Source: Ferruginibacter sp. (GTDB lineage: Bacteria > Bacteroidota > Bacteroidia > Chitinophagales > Chitinophagaceae). From it: a stretch of DNA of 64,000 bases. The notes beneath the pieces were generated by a model, which was not told the origin of the DNA, did not search any database, and saw only the letters and a list, made by a program, of their open reading frames with translations. The position numbers and the translations under genes were made by a program. Numbering within the stretch: the first letter of the stretch is position 1; the number at the start of each line of letters is the position of its first letter. This document shows, piece by piece, positions 9,937 through 18,825 of this stretch. The stretch spans positions 62,001 through 126,000 of the forward strand of contig JAURKC010000019.1 of the NCBI GenBank assembly GCA_030831945.1. Direction: 5' to 3'.

Positions 9937-12900
9937 TTACAATTCTTTAAACTCTTTGAAAATTTTCATCGGAGTTGCATCCGCTTTTTGTCGGTACTGC
10001 TTCCATTTACTATTAAAAAAAGAATTGGCTTTTTCTACAGCTTCTACAACCACTTTTTCTGCCATTTCAATTAATGTAAATTCCTGTGCATCTGGTATTT
10101 TATTTTTAGCCAGTATTTCACCCTTGGCATCATATAAACGACCATTGACAGTAACTTCATAAGGTCCTCCATAGCCCTGCTTTTCATGAGGGGTGCCAAA
10201 AATAAAATTGCGAATCTTTTTTATTGAATCGGTCATTCCCTTTCCAAATTTTAGTACGCTATCGGCCTCAGCTCCTTCCACATTCTTTAATTGAGCTTCC
10301 ACTTTTGCGATGATTTCATCTGCCTCTGTTAAACGATCAGCAATTTCCACCACCTTGCTCGTACTTTTTTCAAGCCTGTTTAATGCCGCTACTTTTGAAT
10401 CATATACTTGTTGGGATATCGTTTGTCCAGGAGCTGATTGTACAACAATCATCGTAGAGTCTGCTTCTTTTCCTAATGAAATAACCATTTTATAGGTGCC
10501 GGGAAAAACTGGCATGTCGCCCAGTGGCTCTGGAGAACTAGCCTTTGGTTTTGGAGAACCTAGCCTTCGAAGACCTTTCGTTTCAAAACCCCAATAATTT
10601 CTGTTGAAACCTGTATCTGCTTTTATTTGCATCGTCCTTATCAATTCATTTTGTGGGTTATAAATTTTCACCCAAACTGAATCTGTCTTTGAAGATTTAG
10701 CCGTATCTTTTTTAGCTGAAGGTTGAATGTAAAATGAATAGGAGGCGCCGCGACTTCTATTTTTACCATCATACAATCCCCAAGTGCTATATCATATCCC
10801 ATTTTATTTTTAAACTGAACTTCATAGGCAGTAGGTGCTTCAAAAACTACTAGCTTCTTTTTAGGGGCTCCCCCTCCGTTTGCTGCAAACTTTCTTAAAG
10901 GGCGAATATCATCCATTACATAAATCGCTCTTCCAAAAGTGGCAATACAAAGATCTGCCTCCCTTTCTTGAATCGCCAAGTCATAAGTGGAAACTGAAGG
11001 ATAACCATTTTTCCACTGTTCAAAACTCGTTCCTTTATCAAAGCTTACCCAAAGACCTTTTTCGGTTCCAACAAAAATCAAATTAGGCTGAACGGGATCT
11101 TGCAAAACACAAAGCGCATATCCTTGTACGTTAGTGCTTTCTAATATTTGTTCCCAAGATTGCCCAAAATTTGTGGTCCTAAAAATATACGGTTTAAAAT
11201 CTCCCCTTCTATAATCATTACAAACTATCATTGCCTCGCCCTCCTGATATCGACTTGCCCTTATTTGCGGAATCCATGACCCCATTGGCATTCCTGGAAT
11301 TTTTCCTCGAAAATTAGTCCAGGTTTTTCCACCATCTTTTGTTAACTGCACATTGCCATCATCCGTACCCACCCAAATCACATTTTTATCTTTAGTAGAA
11401 GGTTCAATGCATAAAATAGTATTATAATTTTCAGCACCGGTAATATCTAATGACAGTCCTCCATTCTCATCCTGCTTTTGCTGCGCCGGATTATTGGTGG
11501 TTAAATCTGGAGAAATAGTTTGCCATGTATTTCCTTTGTTACTGCTTTTGTGTACAAACTGACTTCCATAATAAATAGTTGCTGCATCATCTGGAGCCTG
11601 CGCAAAGGCGGCGTTCCAATTGAAACGCAGTCTAGTCTTTGCATCCAATCCTGGTGGTTGAAGACTATTTTGTTCTCCTGTAGCTATATTATATCTACCC
11701 AATCCCCCCATTTGTGACATGGCGTATACCCAGTTGGCATCTTGAGGATCGGGCGACATATCAAAACCGTCACCACCCCAAATATTATCCCAAAAGAAAT
11801 TTTTAATTCCCCCGTCCATCCAGGTATAAGCAGGCCCACGCCAGCTTCCATTATCTTGCATACCGCCCATTAAATGATAAGGCAATTCATTATCTACACT
11901 AATATGATAAAATTGTCCAACAGGTAATTGCTCATCAAATTTCCAAGTACGACCGCGATCACGACTCACGCCAATTCCTCCATCATTACCATCAATAATA
12001 AAATTGGGATTAGTAGGATGAATCCAAAATGCATGATGGTCGGGATGAATGCCCGAATAAGGAATCACATTTTGAAATGTTTTACCCCCATCTTCACTCA
12101 TGCTAATCATTTGATTAATATTATACAAACGATTTTCATTTAAAGGGTCTACCCGAATATCTTGAAAATAAAATGGTCGATTGGTAACATCAACAGCATT
12201 GCTATTAACCAATTCCCATTTAAATCCTCCATCATCTGTTTTATACAATCCATTTTTAGTTGCTTCCACTAAAGCATAGATTCGCTTCGGCTGATTGCTT
12301 GATATCGTAATGCCTATTCTACCATAATCACCGTCTGGTAAACCTTGTTTTTTGCCTAATTTTTCCCAAGTTTTTCCTCCATCATAGGTCATATATAAAC
12401 CACTTCCTGGACCGCCACTTTTAAAACTATACGGAGTACGACGGTGCTGCCACATATTTGCAATCAACTTATTCGGATTGCTTGGATCCATTACTAATTC
12501 AGCACAGCCACTAGTATCATTGGTATGTAAAATTAATTTCCAGCTATTTCCACCATCAGTAGTTTTATAAACTCCCCTCTGCGGATGTTCTGCATAAGGA
12601 TTTCCAATTGCTGCTACATAAACCGTGTTGGGTTCTGTAGGATCAATGATTACTCTATGAATATTGCTCGTTTTTTCTAGTCCTTTTAATTGCCAAGTTT
12701 TTCCTCCATCTAAACTTTTATAAATTCCTCCACCTAAGTTCAAAGAGTTTCTAGGATTTCCTTCTCCAGTGCCTACCCACAATACAGAGGGGTTGGACTG
12801 CTGAATAGCCACTGCTCCAATATTTAAAATAGGTTGGTCGTCAAAAATTGGAAGCCAATTACTTCCGCCATTTTCAGTTTTCCATACCCCTCCTGATGCG

Positions 12901-13082
12901 GTACCCAAATAAATTATATCCGGATTACTATGCAATGCATCAATAGAAGTAACCCTACCACTCATCCCAGCTGGACCAATGCTTCGTGGTTTTAAGTTGC
13001 TCAATTGACTGGTAGTAATTTTCTGCGCAGGTAAATAATTGGCAACAATTAGTAATGCCAAGATTATAATCGACTTTCTCAT
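9937..13082 (-). CDS. BNR/Asp-box (sortilin-like VPS10) repeat secreted protein, interrupted by a frameshift
   Basis: Two overlapping reading frames (13082-10668 and 10776-9937) together make one protein of about 1045 residues. The N-terminal part has a signal peptide, then at least ten Asp-box repeats (SxDxGxTW type, e.g. YKSLDGGKTW, TTDGGNSW, TKDGGKTW) forming beta-propellers, as in exo-glycosidase-like and sortilin-like WD40/YVTN/BNR proteins. The C-terminal frame carries a beta-sandwich (VWVKIYNPQNELIRTMQ) and a helical tail, normal for this Bacteroidota family. The frames join near the run of four C at 10778-10781 (GGGG on the coding strand): one additional G there would give GYDIALGGLYDGKNRS and restore one ORF. 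Either a sequencing/assembly deletion or a genuine inactivating mutation. Exact function unknown. Confidence 0.8.
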
Positions 13083-13175
13083 GACGGTTTTTTTAGACTA
13101 TGAAGTTGCGGAATATAGAGGAACTGACCAAACAAAAGCCCAGTAAGTAGTCTTTACATTAAACTGGTATAATTA

Positions 13176-13742
13176 TTATTTAGTGAAATTTTTTTCAGCT
13201 TTTTTTGCAGCGCTAAAATCTAATATCACTGAATTGATACAATACCTAAGACCAGTTGGGGGAGGTCCATCATCAAAAACATGACCAAGGTGCGATTTAC
13301 ACCTACCGCACATTACCTCTGTACGCTTCATTCCATAAGAATTGTCGGGAGCATATAGAATGCTTCCTTTAGTGATGGGTTCAAAAAAACTAGGCCATCC
13401 ACAATTGCTGTCAAACTTTCCATTGCTATTAAACAGCGCAAATCCGCAAGCTGCACAGTAATAAGTACCTACTTCCTTATGCTCATAATACTTTCCAGTA
13501 AAAGCCCTTTCAGTACCTTTTTCTCTGGCAATTGCATACACATCTGCAGGTAAAATCTTTTTCCATTCCTCATTACTTAGAGGGAGCTTAGTAGTATCCG
13601 AATCGGAATACCGATCATTGGTTGGTAGGTTGTTATCCACGGTAGGGGCTATTTTATTGTTGAAGGAACAATTACACCCTATCACTAGGAATATAATTAG
13701 CGTTAAAAAATAAATTGAATTTTTCATATACTTTTTCATCAT
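13176..13742 (-). CDS. msrB: peptide-methionine (R)-S-oxide reductase, lipoprotein form
   Basis: 188 residues. The N-terminus is a lipoprotein signal (IFLVIGCNCS), so the enzyme is probably anchored in the envelope. The MsrB domain follows from about residue 55: LSNEEWKKILP, the two zinc CxxC pairs (YYCAACG and VMCGRCK), GWPSF, and the catalytic cysteine in RYCINSVILDF. MsrB reduces the R epimer of methionine sulfoxide in proteins using thioredoxin-like donors. Envelope location suggests repair of oxidised exported proteins. Single-domain; no MsrA nearby. It is transcribed away from adk. Confidence 0.93.
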   Translation of the reverse strand: MMKKYMKNSIYFLTLIIFLVIGCNCSFNNKIAPTVDNNLPTNDRYSDSDTTKLPLSNEEWKKILPADVYAIAREKGTERAFTGKYYEHKEVGTYYCAACGFALFNSNGKFDSNCGWPSFFEPITKGSILYAPDNSYGMKRTEVMCGRCKSHLGHVFDDGPPPTGLRYCINSVILDFSAAKKAEKNFTK

Positions 13743-13915
13743 CGGTTGGGAGGTTAGTAAGTTAACAGTTTGCTTTCAAAAAAGTTGAAAAACGCGTCAT
13801 TTAATCTATAATTTGATTGAGTGGATTGGATCGATAATGAATTAATAGTGTAAAGTTGATGAAAAAAATTCAGCTAATAAATATAAATGTTAAACGGTTT
13901 ATAAGGTTCATCATT

Positions 13916-13923
13916 TATCTTTG
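13916..13923 (+). promoter_or_regulatory. candidate -7 box of adk promoter
   Basis: TATCTTTG matches TAnnTTTG and lies 26 bp upstream of the adk ATG, in the only non-coding stretch between msrB and adk. A weak upstream TTTA lies roughly 15-20 bp earlier. Confidence 0.5.
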
Positions 13924-13949
13924 TTTTTTATCAACCGTAGCAACTATAT

Positions 13950-14528
13950 ATGTTAAATCTAATACTCTTCGGACCTCCGGGCAGCGGAAAAGGAACTCAA
14001 AGTGAAAAACTGATTATAAAATATGGTTTAAAGCACCTTAGCACTGGAGATTTACTGCGTTCAGAAATAGCACAACAGACTACGCTTGGAATGGAAGCTA
14101 AAAACTTTATGGACAAAGGGCAGCTAGTACCAGATGCTGTAGTGATTGGAATGATTCGCTCTGCCATAGAAAATAATCCCGCGGTGAAAGGCTTTTTATT
14201 TGACGGTTTTCCTAGAACCGCTGCACAGGCAGCTGCATTAGATCAGTTGATGGAATTAAAAAATACCACTATCAAAATGATGCTTGCCATGGAAGTGGGA
14301 GAAAAAGAATTGATGAGTCGTTTATTAAAGCGAGGGGAAACAAGTGGAAGAAGTGACGACACCAACGAAGAGGTAGTAAAAGCAAGAATTGTTGAATATC
14401 ATAATAAAACTGCAGCAGTGGCTGATTATTACAATCAATTTAAAAAAGTAGTGACTATCAAAGGCGAAGGAAGTATTGATGATATTTTTAACGCCTTATG
14501 TAATGAAATTGATCAAAAAATAAAGTAG
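13950..14528 (+). CDS. adk: adenylate kinase
   Basis: 192 residues, the usual length of short-LID adenylate kinases. P-loop GPPGSGKGT at residues 8-16; HLSTGDLLR and DGFPRTAAQA nucleotide-binding segments; short LID around RGETSGRSDDTNE, with no zinc-binding cysteines. It interconverts ATP + AMP and 2 ADP in the cytoplasm. Start ATG at 13950 gives the family N-terminus (MLNLILFGPPG). Monocistronic by position, or followed by the small ORF at 14578. Confidence 0.97.
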   Translation: MLNLILFGPPGSGKGTQSEKLIIKYGLKHLSTGDLLRSEIAQQTTLGMEAKNFMDKGQLVPDAVVIGMIRSAIENNPAVKGFLFDGFPRTAAQAAALDQLMELKNTTIKMMLAMEVGEKELMSRLLKRGETSGRSDDTNEEVVKARIVEYHNKTAAVADYYNQFKKVVTIKGEGSIDDIFNALCNEIDQKIK

Positions 14529-14577
14529 AAAGAAAAATAACACCACAACTGATGTAACTTATTTTTATCTTCACAGT

Positions 14578-14898
14578 CTGAAAAAGTTAATCACTATATT
14601 TCTATTTTTAACGATCTGCCTCAATCACTTAAATATTGTTGAGGTAATTGTTGATTATTGTAATTTCCCTAATAAAGAAAATACCAAATATTCTAGCTCT
14701 TTATCAGACGAAGAAAATACTGAGAAAGAAACTAAAGAAAAAGACCAAATAGAAGAGGAAAAATATTTTACTAAAATCCCTTTTGCAATCATTAAACTCT
14801 CTCAACTGTCAGACAAAGAAAAATTCGTCTGTGTCAGCAGCCAATTAAATCTCCACCCCTATCAGGATAAAGAACTGCAGCCCCCAAAAACAGCATAA
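14578..14898 (+). CDS. small secreted/membrane protein lacking an AUG start, 106 aa
   Basis: This fills most of the 568-bp stretch after adk. The frame is open from 14524 to the TAA at 14896, has no ATG, GTG or TTG near its N-terminus, but from the CTG at 14578 encodes KKLITIFLFLTICLNHL, a textbook signal or membrane segment, followed by a Lys/Glu-rich linker (EENTEKETKEKDQIEEEK) and a C-terminal part ending QDKELQPPKTA. The organisation resembles small envelope proteins of Bacteroidota, but I do not recognise the family. The start is either a rare CTG or the true start was lost; a degraded gene is possible. 14899-15096 shows only AT-rich DNA with the motif listed at 15050. Confidence 0.5.
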   Translation: MKKLITIFLFLTICLNHLNIVEVIVDYCNFPNKENTKYSSSLSDEENTEKETKEKDQIEEEKYFTKIPFAIIKLSQLSDKEKFVCVSSQLNLHPYQDKELQPPKTA

Positions 14899-15049
14899 GT
14901 TATTTTCACATTACATCTATCCAGCGCAGCTTTGCTAATTTAATGCAGCAAACGGATAATTGGCGTCAATTAAATATTTTTCCAATTTAGCCTACATCAT
15001 TTTTAAAAAATAAATTGCAAAAAATAAATTTTTTTGACAACATCTTATG

Positions 15050-15065
15050 GATTACGTTAGCTATC
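15050..15065 (+). promoter_or_regulatory. possible regulatory motif shared with sulP promoter
   Basis: GATTACGTTAGCTATC lies 31 bp upstream of the first carbonic anhydrase ATG. It resembles GATAGCGTTACTATC in the tetR-sulP divergent region (both contain CGTTA then CTATC, with one base of extra spacing here). It may be a binding site of the TetR regulator, but similarity is imperfect. Confidence 0.3.
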
Positions 15066-15096
15066 GAAATAAATTATTAATAATATAAAATAAATA

Positions 15097-15735
15097 ATGA
15101 AATCTACATACGAAAAGTTATTTGAAGGAAATAGAAAATGGGTAGCCGATACACTTCAAAGGGACCCAACATTTTTTGAAAAATTGTCCAAGGGCCAAAC
15201 ACCCCCAGTATTATGGATTGGCTGTAGTGACAGCAGAGTTCCGGCGAATGAAATTACCGGCACTTTGCCTGGCGAAATATTTGTACATCGCAATATTGCT
15301 AATATGGTTATACACACTGACATGAGTATGTTAAGTGTATTGGATTATTCAGTGAATATTTTAGAGGTAACTGATATTGTGGTTTGTGGTCATTATGGCT
15401 GTGGTGGCATTGTAGCAGCTTTAGACAATAAGCCATTAGGTATTGTAGAAAATTGGCTTCGACACATCAAAGATGTATACCGACTTCACCAACGTGAGCT
15501 AGATGCCATTAAGGATGAAGAGCTAAAAGCAAATCGTTTAGTAGAATTGAATGTATTAGAACAAGTATTTGATCTTACCAAAACTTCGATTGTACAAAAT
15601 GCCTGGCGGAATAAGAAAAAATTATCTGTTCACGGATTAGTCTACGATGTTAAAAATGGTATACTGAATGAAATAGGTCATTCAATTAATAATAGCTCTG
15701 AGCTACCAAAATATTACCTAGTAGATGAAATTTAA
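15097..15735 (+). CDS. beta-class carbonic anhydrase (first copy)
   Basis: 212 residues, cytoplasmic, no signal peptide. Zinc and catalytic residues of beta-carbonic anhydrases are visible: C43, D45 and R47 in GCSDSRVPA, and H99 and C102 in CGHYGCGG. The enzyme interconverts CO2 and bicarbonate. It sits 37 bp from the convergently oriented TetR gene and 0.8 kb from the SulP transporter gene, so bicarbonate supply for carboxylations or pH homeostasis is the likely role. A motif similar to the sulP operator candidate lies upstream. Confidence 0.94.
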   Translation: MKSTYEKLFEGNRKWVADTLQRDPTFFEKLSKGQTPPVLWIGCSDSRVPANEITGTLPGEIFVHRNIANMVIHTDMSMLSVLDYSVNILEVTDIVVCGHYGCGGIVAALDNKPLGIVENWLRHIKDVYRLHQRELDAIKDEELKANRLVELNVLEQVFDLTKTSIVQNAWRNKKKLSVHGLVYDVKNGILNEIGHSINNSSELPKYYLVDEI

Positions 15736-15772
15736 ATTCGTAGACTATTTATTAAATGTTCCTTTTAGTAAA

Positions 15773-16450
15773 TTAAGCATTTTTTATAGTAGAAAAAACC
15801 AAGTCGTTTAAAAACAACACAATATTAGATTCATTTTTATTGTGACCAAAATCAGTAAGAGAGGGCAAATTATTCATAAAAAAATTTTGAAAATGTGCCA
15901 TTTCAATAACAGTGGTAGCTAATGATCTTGGATACTTATATTTAGGACTACATTCTAATATTATATTTCCTAGTACCGCACAAAGTTCTTTGTAAGGCTT
16001 AAAAAATTGATGTTTATTATCTTCGGCTACCTGCTTTGTTAAATATGCTTTTGAGCCTTCCGAAATAATGATTTGATGCAATAAACTTTCGTTCACATAA
16101 CTTGTACTTTCATCGTCCTCTACGGTGGTGGCCAATAAGTTAATTACCTTTTTTAATTTTACAACAGGATCGATAATATTGTTAGTTTGAAAAATAATTT
16201 GATATTCCAGCCAACACCAATACCAAGCAATTATATAAATAAGTAAGAGATGTTTATTTTCAAAATACCGATAAATTCCAGACTCAGTTGTGCCGATGTC
16301 ATCAGCTAATTTTTTAAATGTAAATTCCTCAAACCCATATTGCGCAATTAATTGAATACTATGCTTAATAATATTTCTGCCCAATTCTGTATTTTCTGGG
16401 TTCCGTAAAAATAAACCCTCATTCATTTTTATTTGTAACTGTAATTTCAT
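15773..16450 (-). CDS. TetR/AcrR family transcriptional regulator
   Basis: 225 residues with an N-terminal TetR helix-turn-helix at about residues 25-70 (IAQYGFEEFTFKKLADDIGT then ESGIYRYFENKHLLL), followed by an all-helical ligand-binding half with no family I recognise. A later ATG (MNEGLF, residue 9) could also be the start. It is divergent from sulP with 125 bp between starts, so it most likely regulates itself and the bicarbonate-transport operon. The shared region contains direct and inverted repeats (16520-16558). The ligand is unknown. Confidence 0.85.
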   Translation of the reverse strand: MKLQLQIKMNEGLFLRNPENTELGRNIIKHSIQLIAQYGFEEFTFKKLADDIGTTESGIYRYFENKHLLLIYIIAWYWCWLEYQIIFQTNNIIDPVVKLKKVINLLATTVEDDESTSYVNESLLHQIIISEGSKAYLTKQVAEDNKHQFFKPYKELCAVLGNIILECSPKYKYPRSLATTVIEMAHFQNFFMNNLPSLTDFGHNKNESNIVLFLNDLVFSTIKNA

Positions 16451-16484
16451 TGATCGGCAGCTTTTTCCTAATTCGCTTATTTTA

Positions 16485-16492
16485 CAAATATA
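16485..16492 (-). promoter_or_regulatory. candidate -7 box of tetR gene
   Basis: On the minus strand this reads TATATTTG, matching TAnnTTTG, 35 bp upstream of the TetR ATG. A TTG lies about 16 bp further upstream. Confidence 0.4.
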
Positions 16493-16519
16493 TGAAGTAA
16501 TATTTTTACAATTATTTAT

Positions 16520-16558
16520 GATAGCGTTACTATCTTTTTATATAATTTTACTATCTTT
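16520..16558 (+). promoter_or_regulatory. operator candidate in tetR-sulP divergent region
   Basis: GATAGcgttaCTATC (16520-16534) is an interrupted inverted repeat; TTACTATCTTT occurs at 16527-16537 and again at 16548-16558, exactly 21 bp (two helical turns) apart. The second copy includes TATCTTTA (16553-16560), a near-match to the -7 box, 16 bp before the sulP ATG. A repressor bound here would cover the sulP promoter. Binding by the neighbouring TetR protein is inference. Confidence 0.45.
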
Positions 16559-16575
16559 ACTACACAAATTTTAAT

Positions 16576-18126
16576 ATGAATCAAAGTTCCTTGTTTAAAA
16601 ACTTTAGAAACGATTTTCCAGCAAGCATCGTGGTGTTTTTTGTTGCCCTTCCACTATGCCTTGGTGTCGCTTTAGCATCTGGCGCTCCTCTATTTGCAGG
16701 TATAATTGCAGGTATTGTCGGTGGGATTGTAGTTGGATTTGCCAGTGGTTCCCCTTTGGGAGTCAGTGGTCCTGCTGCTGGATTAGCTGTAATCGTTTTA
16801 ACGTCTACAGCAACACTTGGAGGATCTTGGTCGGCATTTTTAACTGCTGTTGTAATTGCTGGAGTTTTTCAATTGATTTTAGGATTTGCAAAGGCAGGAT
16901 TCATTGCCTACTTTTTCCCTTCTTCAGTTATCAAAGGAATGCTCACAGGTATTGGACTCCTAATCATACTAAAACAAATACCCCATGCAGTTGGTTGGGA
17001 TAAAGATGCCTTTGGTGATGATGAATTTTTACAAGCAGACGGACAGAATACCTTTACTGAAATTTTTAAAGCATTCGATTTTATTACGCCCGGCGCCGTA
17101 ATCATTGGTTTAGTTTCACTGGCAATTCTTATTTTATGGGATAAGGTGTTAAGTAAAAAAAGTAAAGTTTTCAATATCATCAATGGTCCACTAGTTGTGG
17201 TGGTGACAGGAATTATACTCTTTAATTTATATAAAAACGGCATCCTTAATTATAGTCTAACTGATAAACAGCTTGTTGCTGTTCCGGTCCCGGTTTCAAT
17301 CTCAGCCTTCTTCGGTCAGTTTAGTTTTCCCGATTTTTCAACCCTTAAAAATTTTGAAGTTTGGAAAATAGCTATTGTAATTGCAATCGTAGCAAGTTTA
17401 GAAACATTGCTTAGTGTGGAGGCTACCGATAAGCTTGACCCTGATAGAAGAATAACGCCTACAAATAGAGAATTAAAGGCTCAAGGTCTTGGAAATATCG
17501 TTTCTGGATTAATAGGCGGTTTACCGGTAACCCAAGTTATTGTTCGAAGCAACGCAAATATTTCCTTTGGTGGAAAAAGTAAATTATCTACAATTCTTCA
17601 TGGTATTTTTTTATTAGTAAGCGCTATCACTATTGCAAATGTTTTAAACATGATTCCATTAGCAAGTCTAGCTGGCATACTTTTAATGGTTGGTTATAAA
17701 TTAGCAAAGCCAACTCTTTTTAAGGAAATGTATAAATTAGGTTGGGAACAATTTATTCCCTTTACTGCCACCGTGATTGCGATTTTAGCGACTGACTTAT
17801 TAAAAGGAATTACTGTAGGATTACTTTTTGGTATATTTTATACTCTTCGACATAGCTATCGAAACTCGTTACATTTAAAAGATACCGAAAAAACCGAAAA
17901 TGGTCAAGAAGTCCATCACATGGAGCTTGCACAAGAAGTCTCGTTTTTTAACAAAGCAAGTGTAATGACCGTTTTAGATGCTATTCCTCCTAATTCAAAA
18001 GTAATTATTGATTGCTCTAAGTCTAAATCTATTGCTTATGATGTCATTGAATTGATAAAAAATTATGAAATAAATGCTAAAACCAAAAATATAACAGTAG
18101 AAAAAATAGATTTTATAGAGCCCTAA
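16576..18126 (+). CDS. SulP family anion transporter, probable bicarbonate uptake
   Basis: 516 residues, about 11-12 transmembrane helices, with the SulP N-terminal signature (FPASIVVFFVALPLCLGVAL), SGPAAGLAV and the conserved core VASLETLLSVEATDKLDP, then NRELKAQGLGN. A short STAS-like domain forms the C-terminal 75 residues (MELAQEVSFFNKASV, VIIDCSKSKSIAYDV). SulP proteins move sulfate, bicarbonate and other anions. The gene is followed 1 bp later by a DUF2490 gene and then a carbonic anhydrase, a context typical of BicA-like bicarbonate importers. Substrate is therefore inferred from neighbours. Confidence 0.9.
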   Translation: MNQSSLFKNFRNDFPASIVVFFVALPLCLGVALASGAPLFAGIIAGIVGGIVVGFASGSPLGVSGPAAGLAVIVLTSTATLGGSWSAFLTAVVIAGVFQLILGFAKAGFIAYFFPSSVIKGMLTGIGLLIILKQIPHAVGWDKDAFGDDEFLQADGQNTFTEIFKAFDFITPGAVIIGLVSLAILILWDKVLSKKSKVFNIINGPLVVVVTGIILFNLYKNGILNYSLTDKQLVAVPVPVSISAFFGQFSFPDFSTLKNFEVWKIAIVIAIVASLETLLSVEATDKLDPDRRITPTNRELKAQGLGNIVSGLIGGLPVTQVIVRSNANISFGGKSKLSTILHGIFLLVSAITIANVLNMIPLASLAGILLMVGYKLAKPTLFKEMYKLGWEQFIPFTATVIAILATDLLKGITVGLLFGIFYTLRHSYRNSLHLKDTEKTENGQEVHHMELAQEVSFFNKASVMTVLDAIPPNSKVIIDCSKSKSIAYDVIELIKNYEINAKTKNITVEKIDFIEP

Positions 18127-18127
18127 T

Positions 18128-18814
18128 ATGAAACTCAAAAAAAGTTCTTTTTCTTTATTGATATTTTTTCTATTGTTAACAATTAATATTAGTGCCCAAA
18201 AAAGTAATGTGGGTAACTGGTTTGTTTATCTTGGAAATCAAAAAATAAATAACCAATGGAATTGGCACAATGAACTGCAGTACCGAAACTTTAATTTCTT
18301 AGGTGATCTCAATCAGCTGCTCCTAAGAACAGGGATTGGTTATAACCTTACGGAAAATAATAATAATATTTTATTAGGCTATGGTTTTATCAATTCACAA
18401 AAGTATATATCCGATTCTAATGAAAAAGTGGGGACAAACGAACATCGAATATATCAGCAGTTTATAACTAAACAAAGTTTTGATAAGGTTTTTCTGCAAC
18501 ACCGTTATAGAATAGAAGAGCGGTTTTTGCCCAACGATTTTCAAATGCGATTTAGATATTTTATCGGAATTAATATTCCGATAAATAAACCGAAAATTGA
18601 AAAAAATGCTTTTTACTTATCCGGCTATAATGAAATTTTCATCAATGCTCAACAGCATATTTTCGATAGAAATCGTTTGTATGGAGCAATAGGATATGTT
18701 ATTAATAAAAATATAAAAATGGAGGGCGGATATATGGCACAAACAGTATCAACAGGCAATAGAAATCAATTTCAAATAGTAGTATTCAATAATATTCCAT
18801 TCACTAACAATTAA
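18128..18814 (+). CDS. DUF2490 family outer-membrane-like protein
   Basis: 228 residues with a signal peptide (LLIFFLLLTINISAQ) and a pattern of alternating strands matching DUF2490 (GNWFVYLGNQKINNQWNWH; HRYRIEERFL; RFRYFIGINIPIN), presumed to form a small beta-barrel in the outer membrane. No biochemical function is established. It starts 1 bp after the SulP stop codon and lies 11 bp before the second carbonic anhydrase, so it is in the same operon and may act as the outer-membrane component of the bicarbonate system; that role is inference. Confidence 0.8.
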   Translation: MKLKKSSFSLLIFFLLLTINISAQKSNVGNWFVYLGNQKINNQWNWHNELQYRNFNFLGDLNQLLLRTGIGYNLTENNNNILLGYGFINSQKYISDSNEKVGTNEHRIYQQFITKQSFDKVFLQHRYRIEERFLPNDFQMRFRYFIGINIPINKPKIEKNAFYLSGYNEIFINAQQHIFDRNRLYGAIGYVINKNIKMEGGYMAQTVSTGNRNQFQIVVFNNIPFTNN

Positions 18815-18825
18815 AACGTAAATAA

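Noticed and set aside
10668..10790. Programmed -1 frameshift in the BNR gene
   Set aside because: The overlap lacks an X-XXY-YYZ heptamer and no obvious downstream hairpin is seen; a one-base deletion in a G run explains it more simply.
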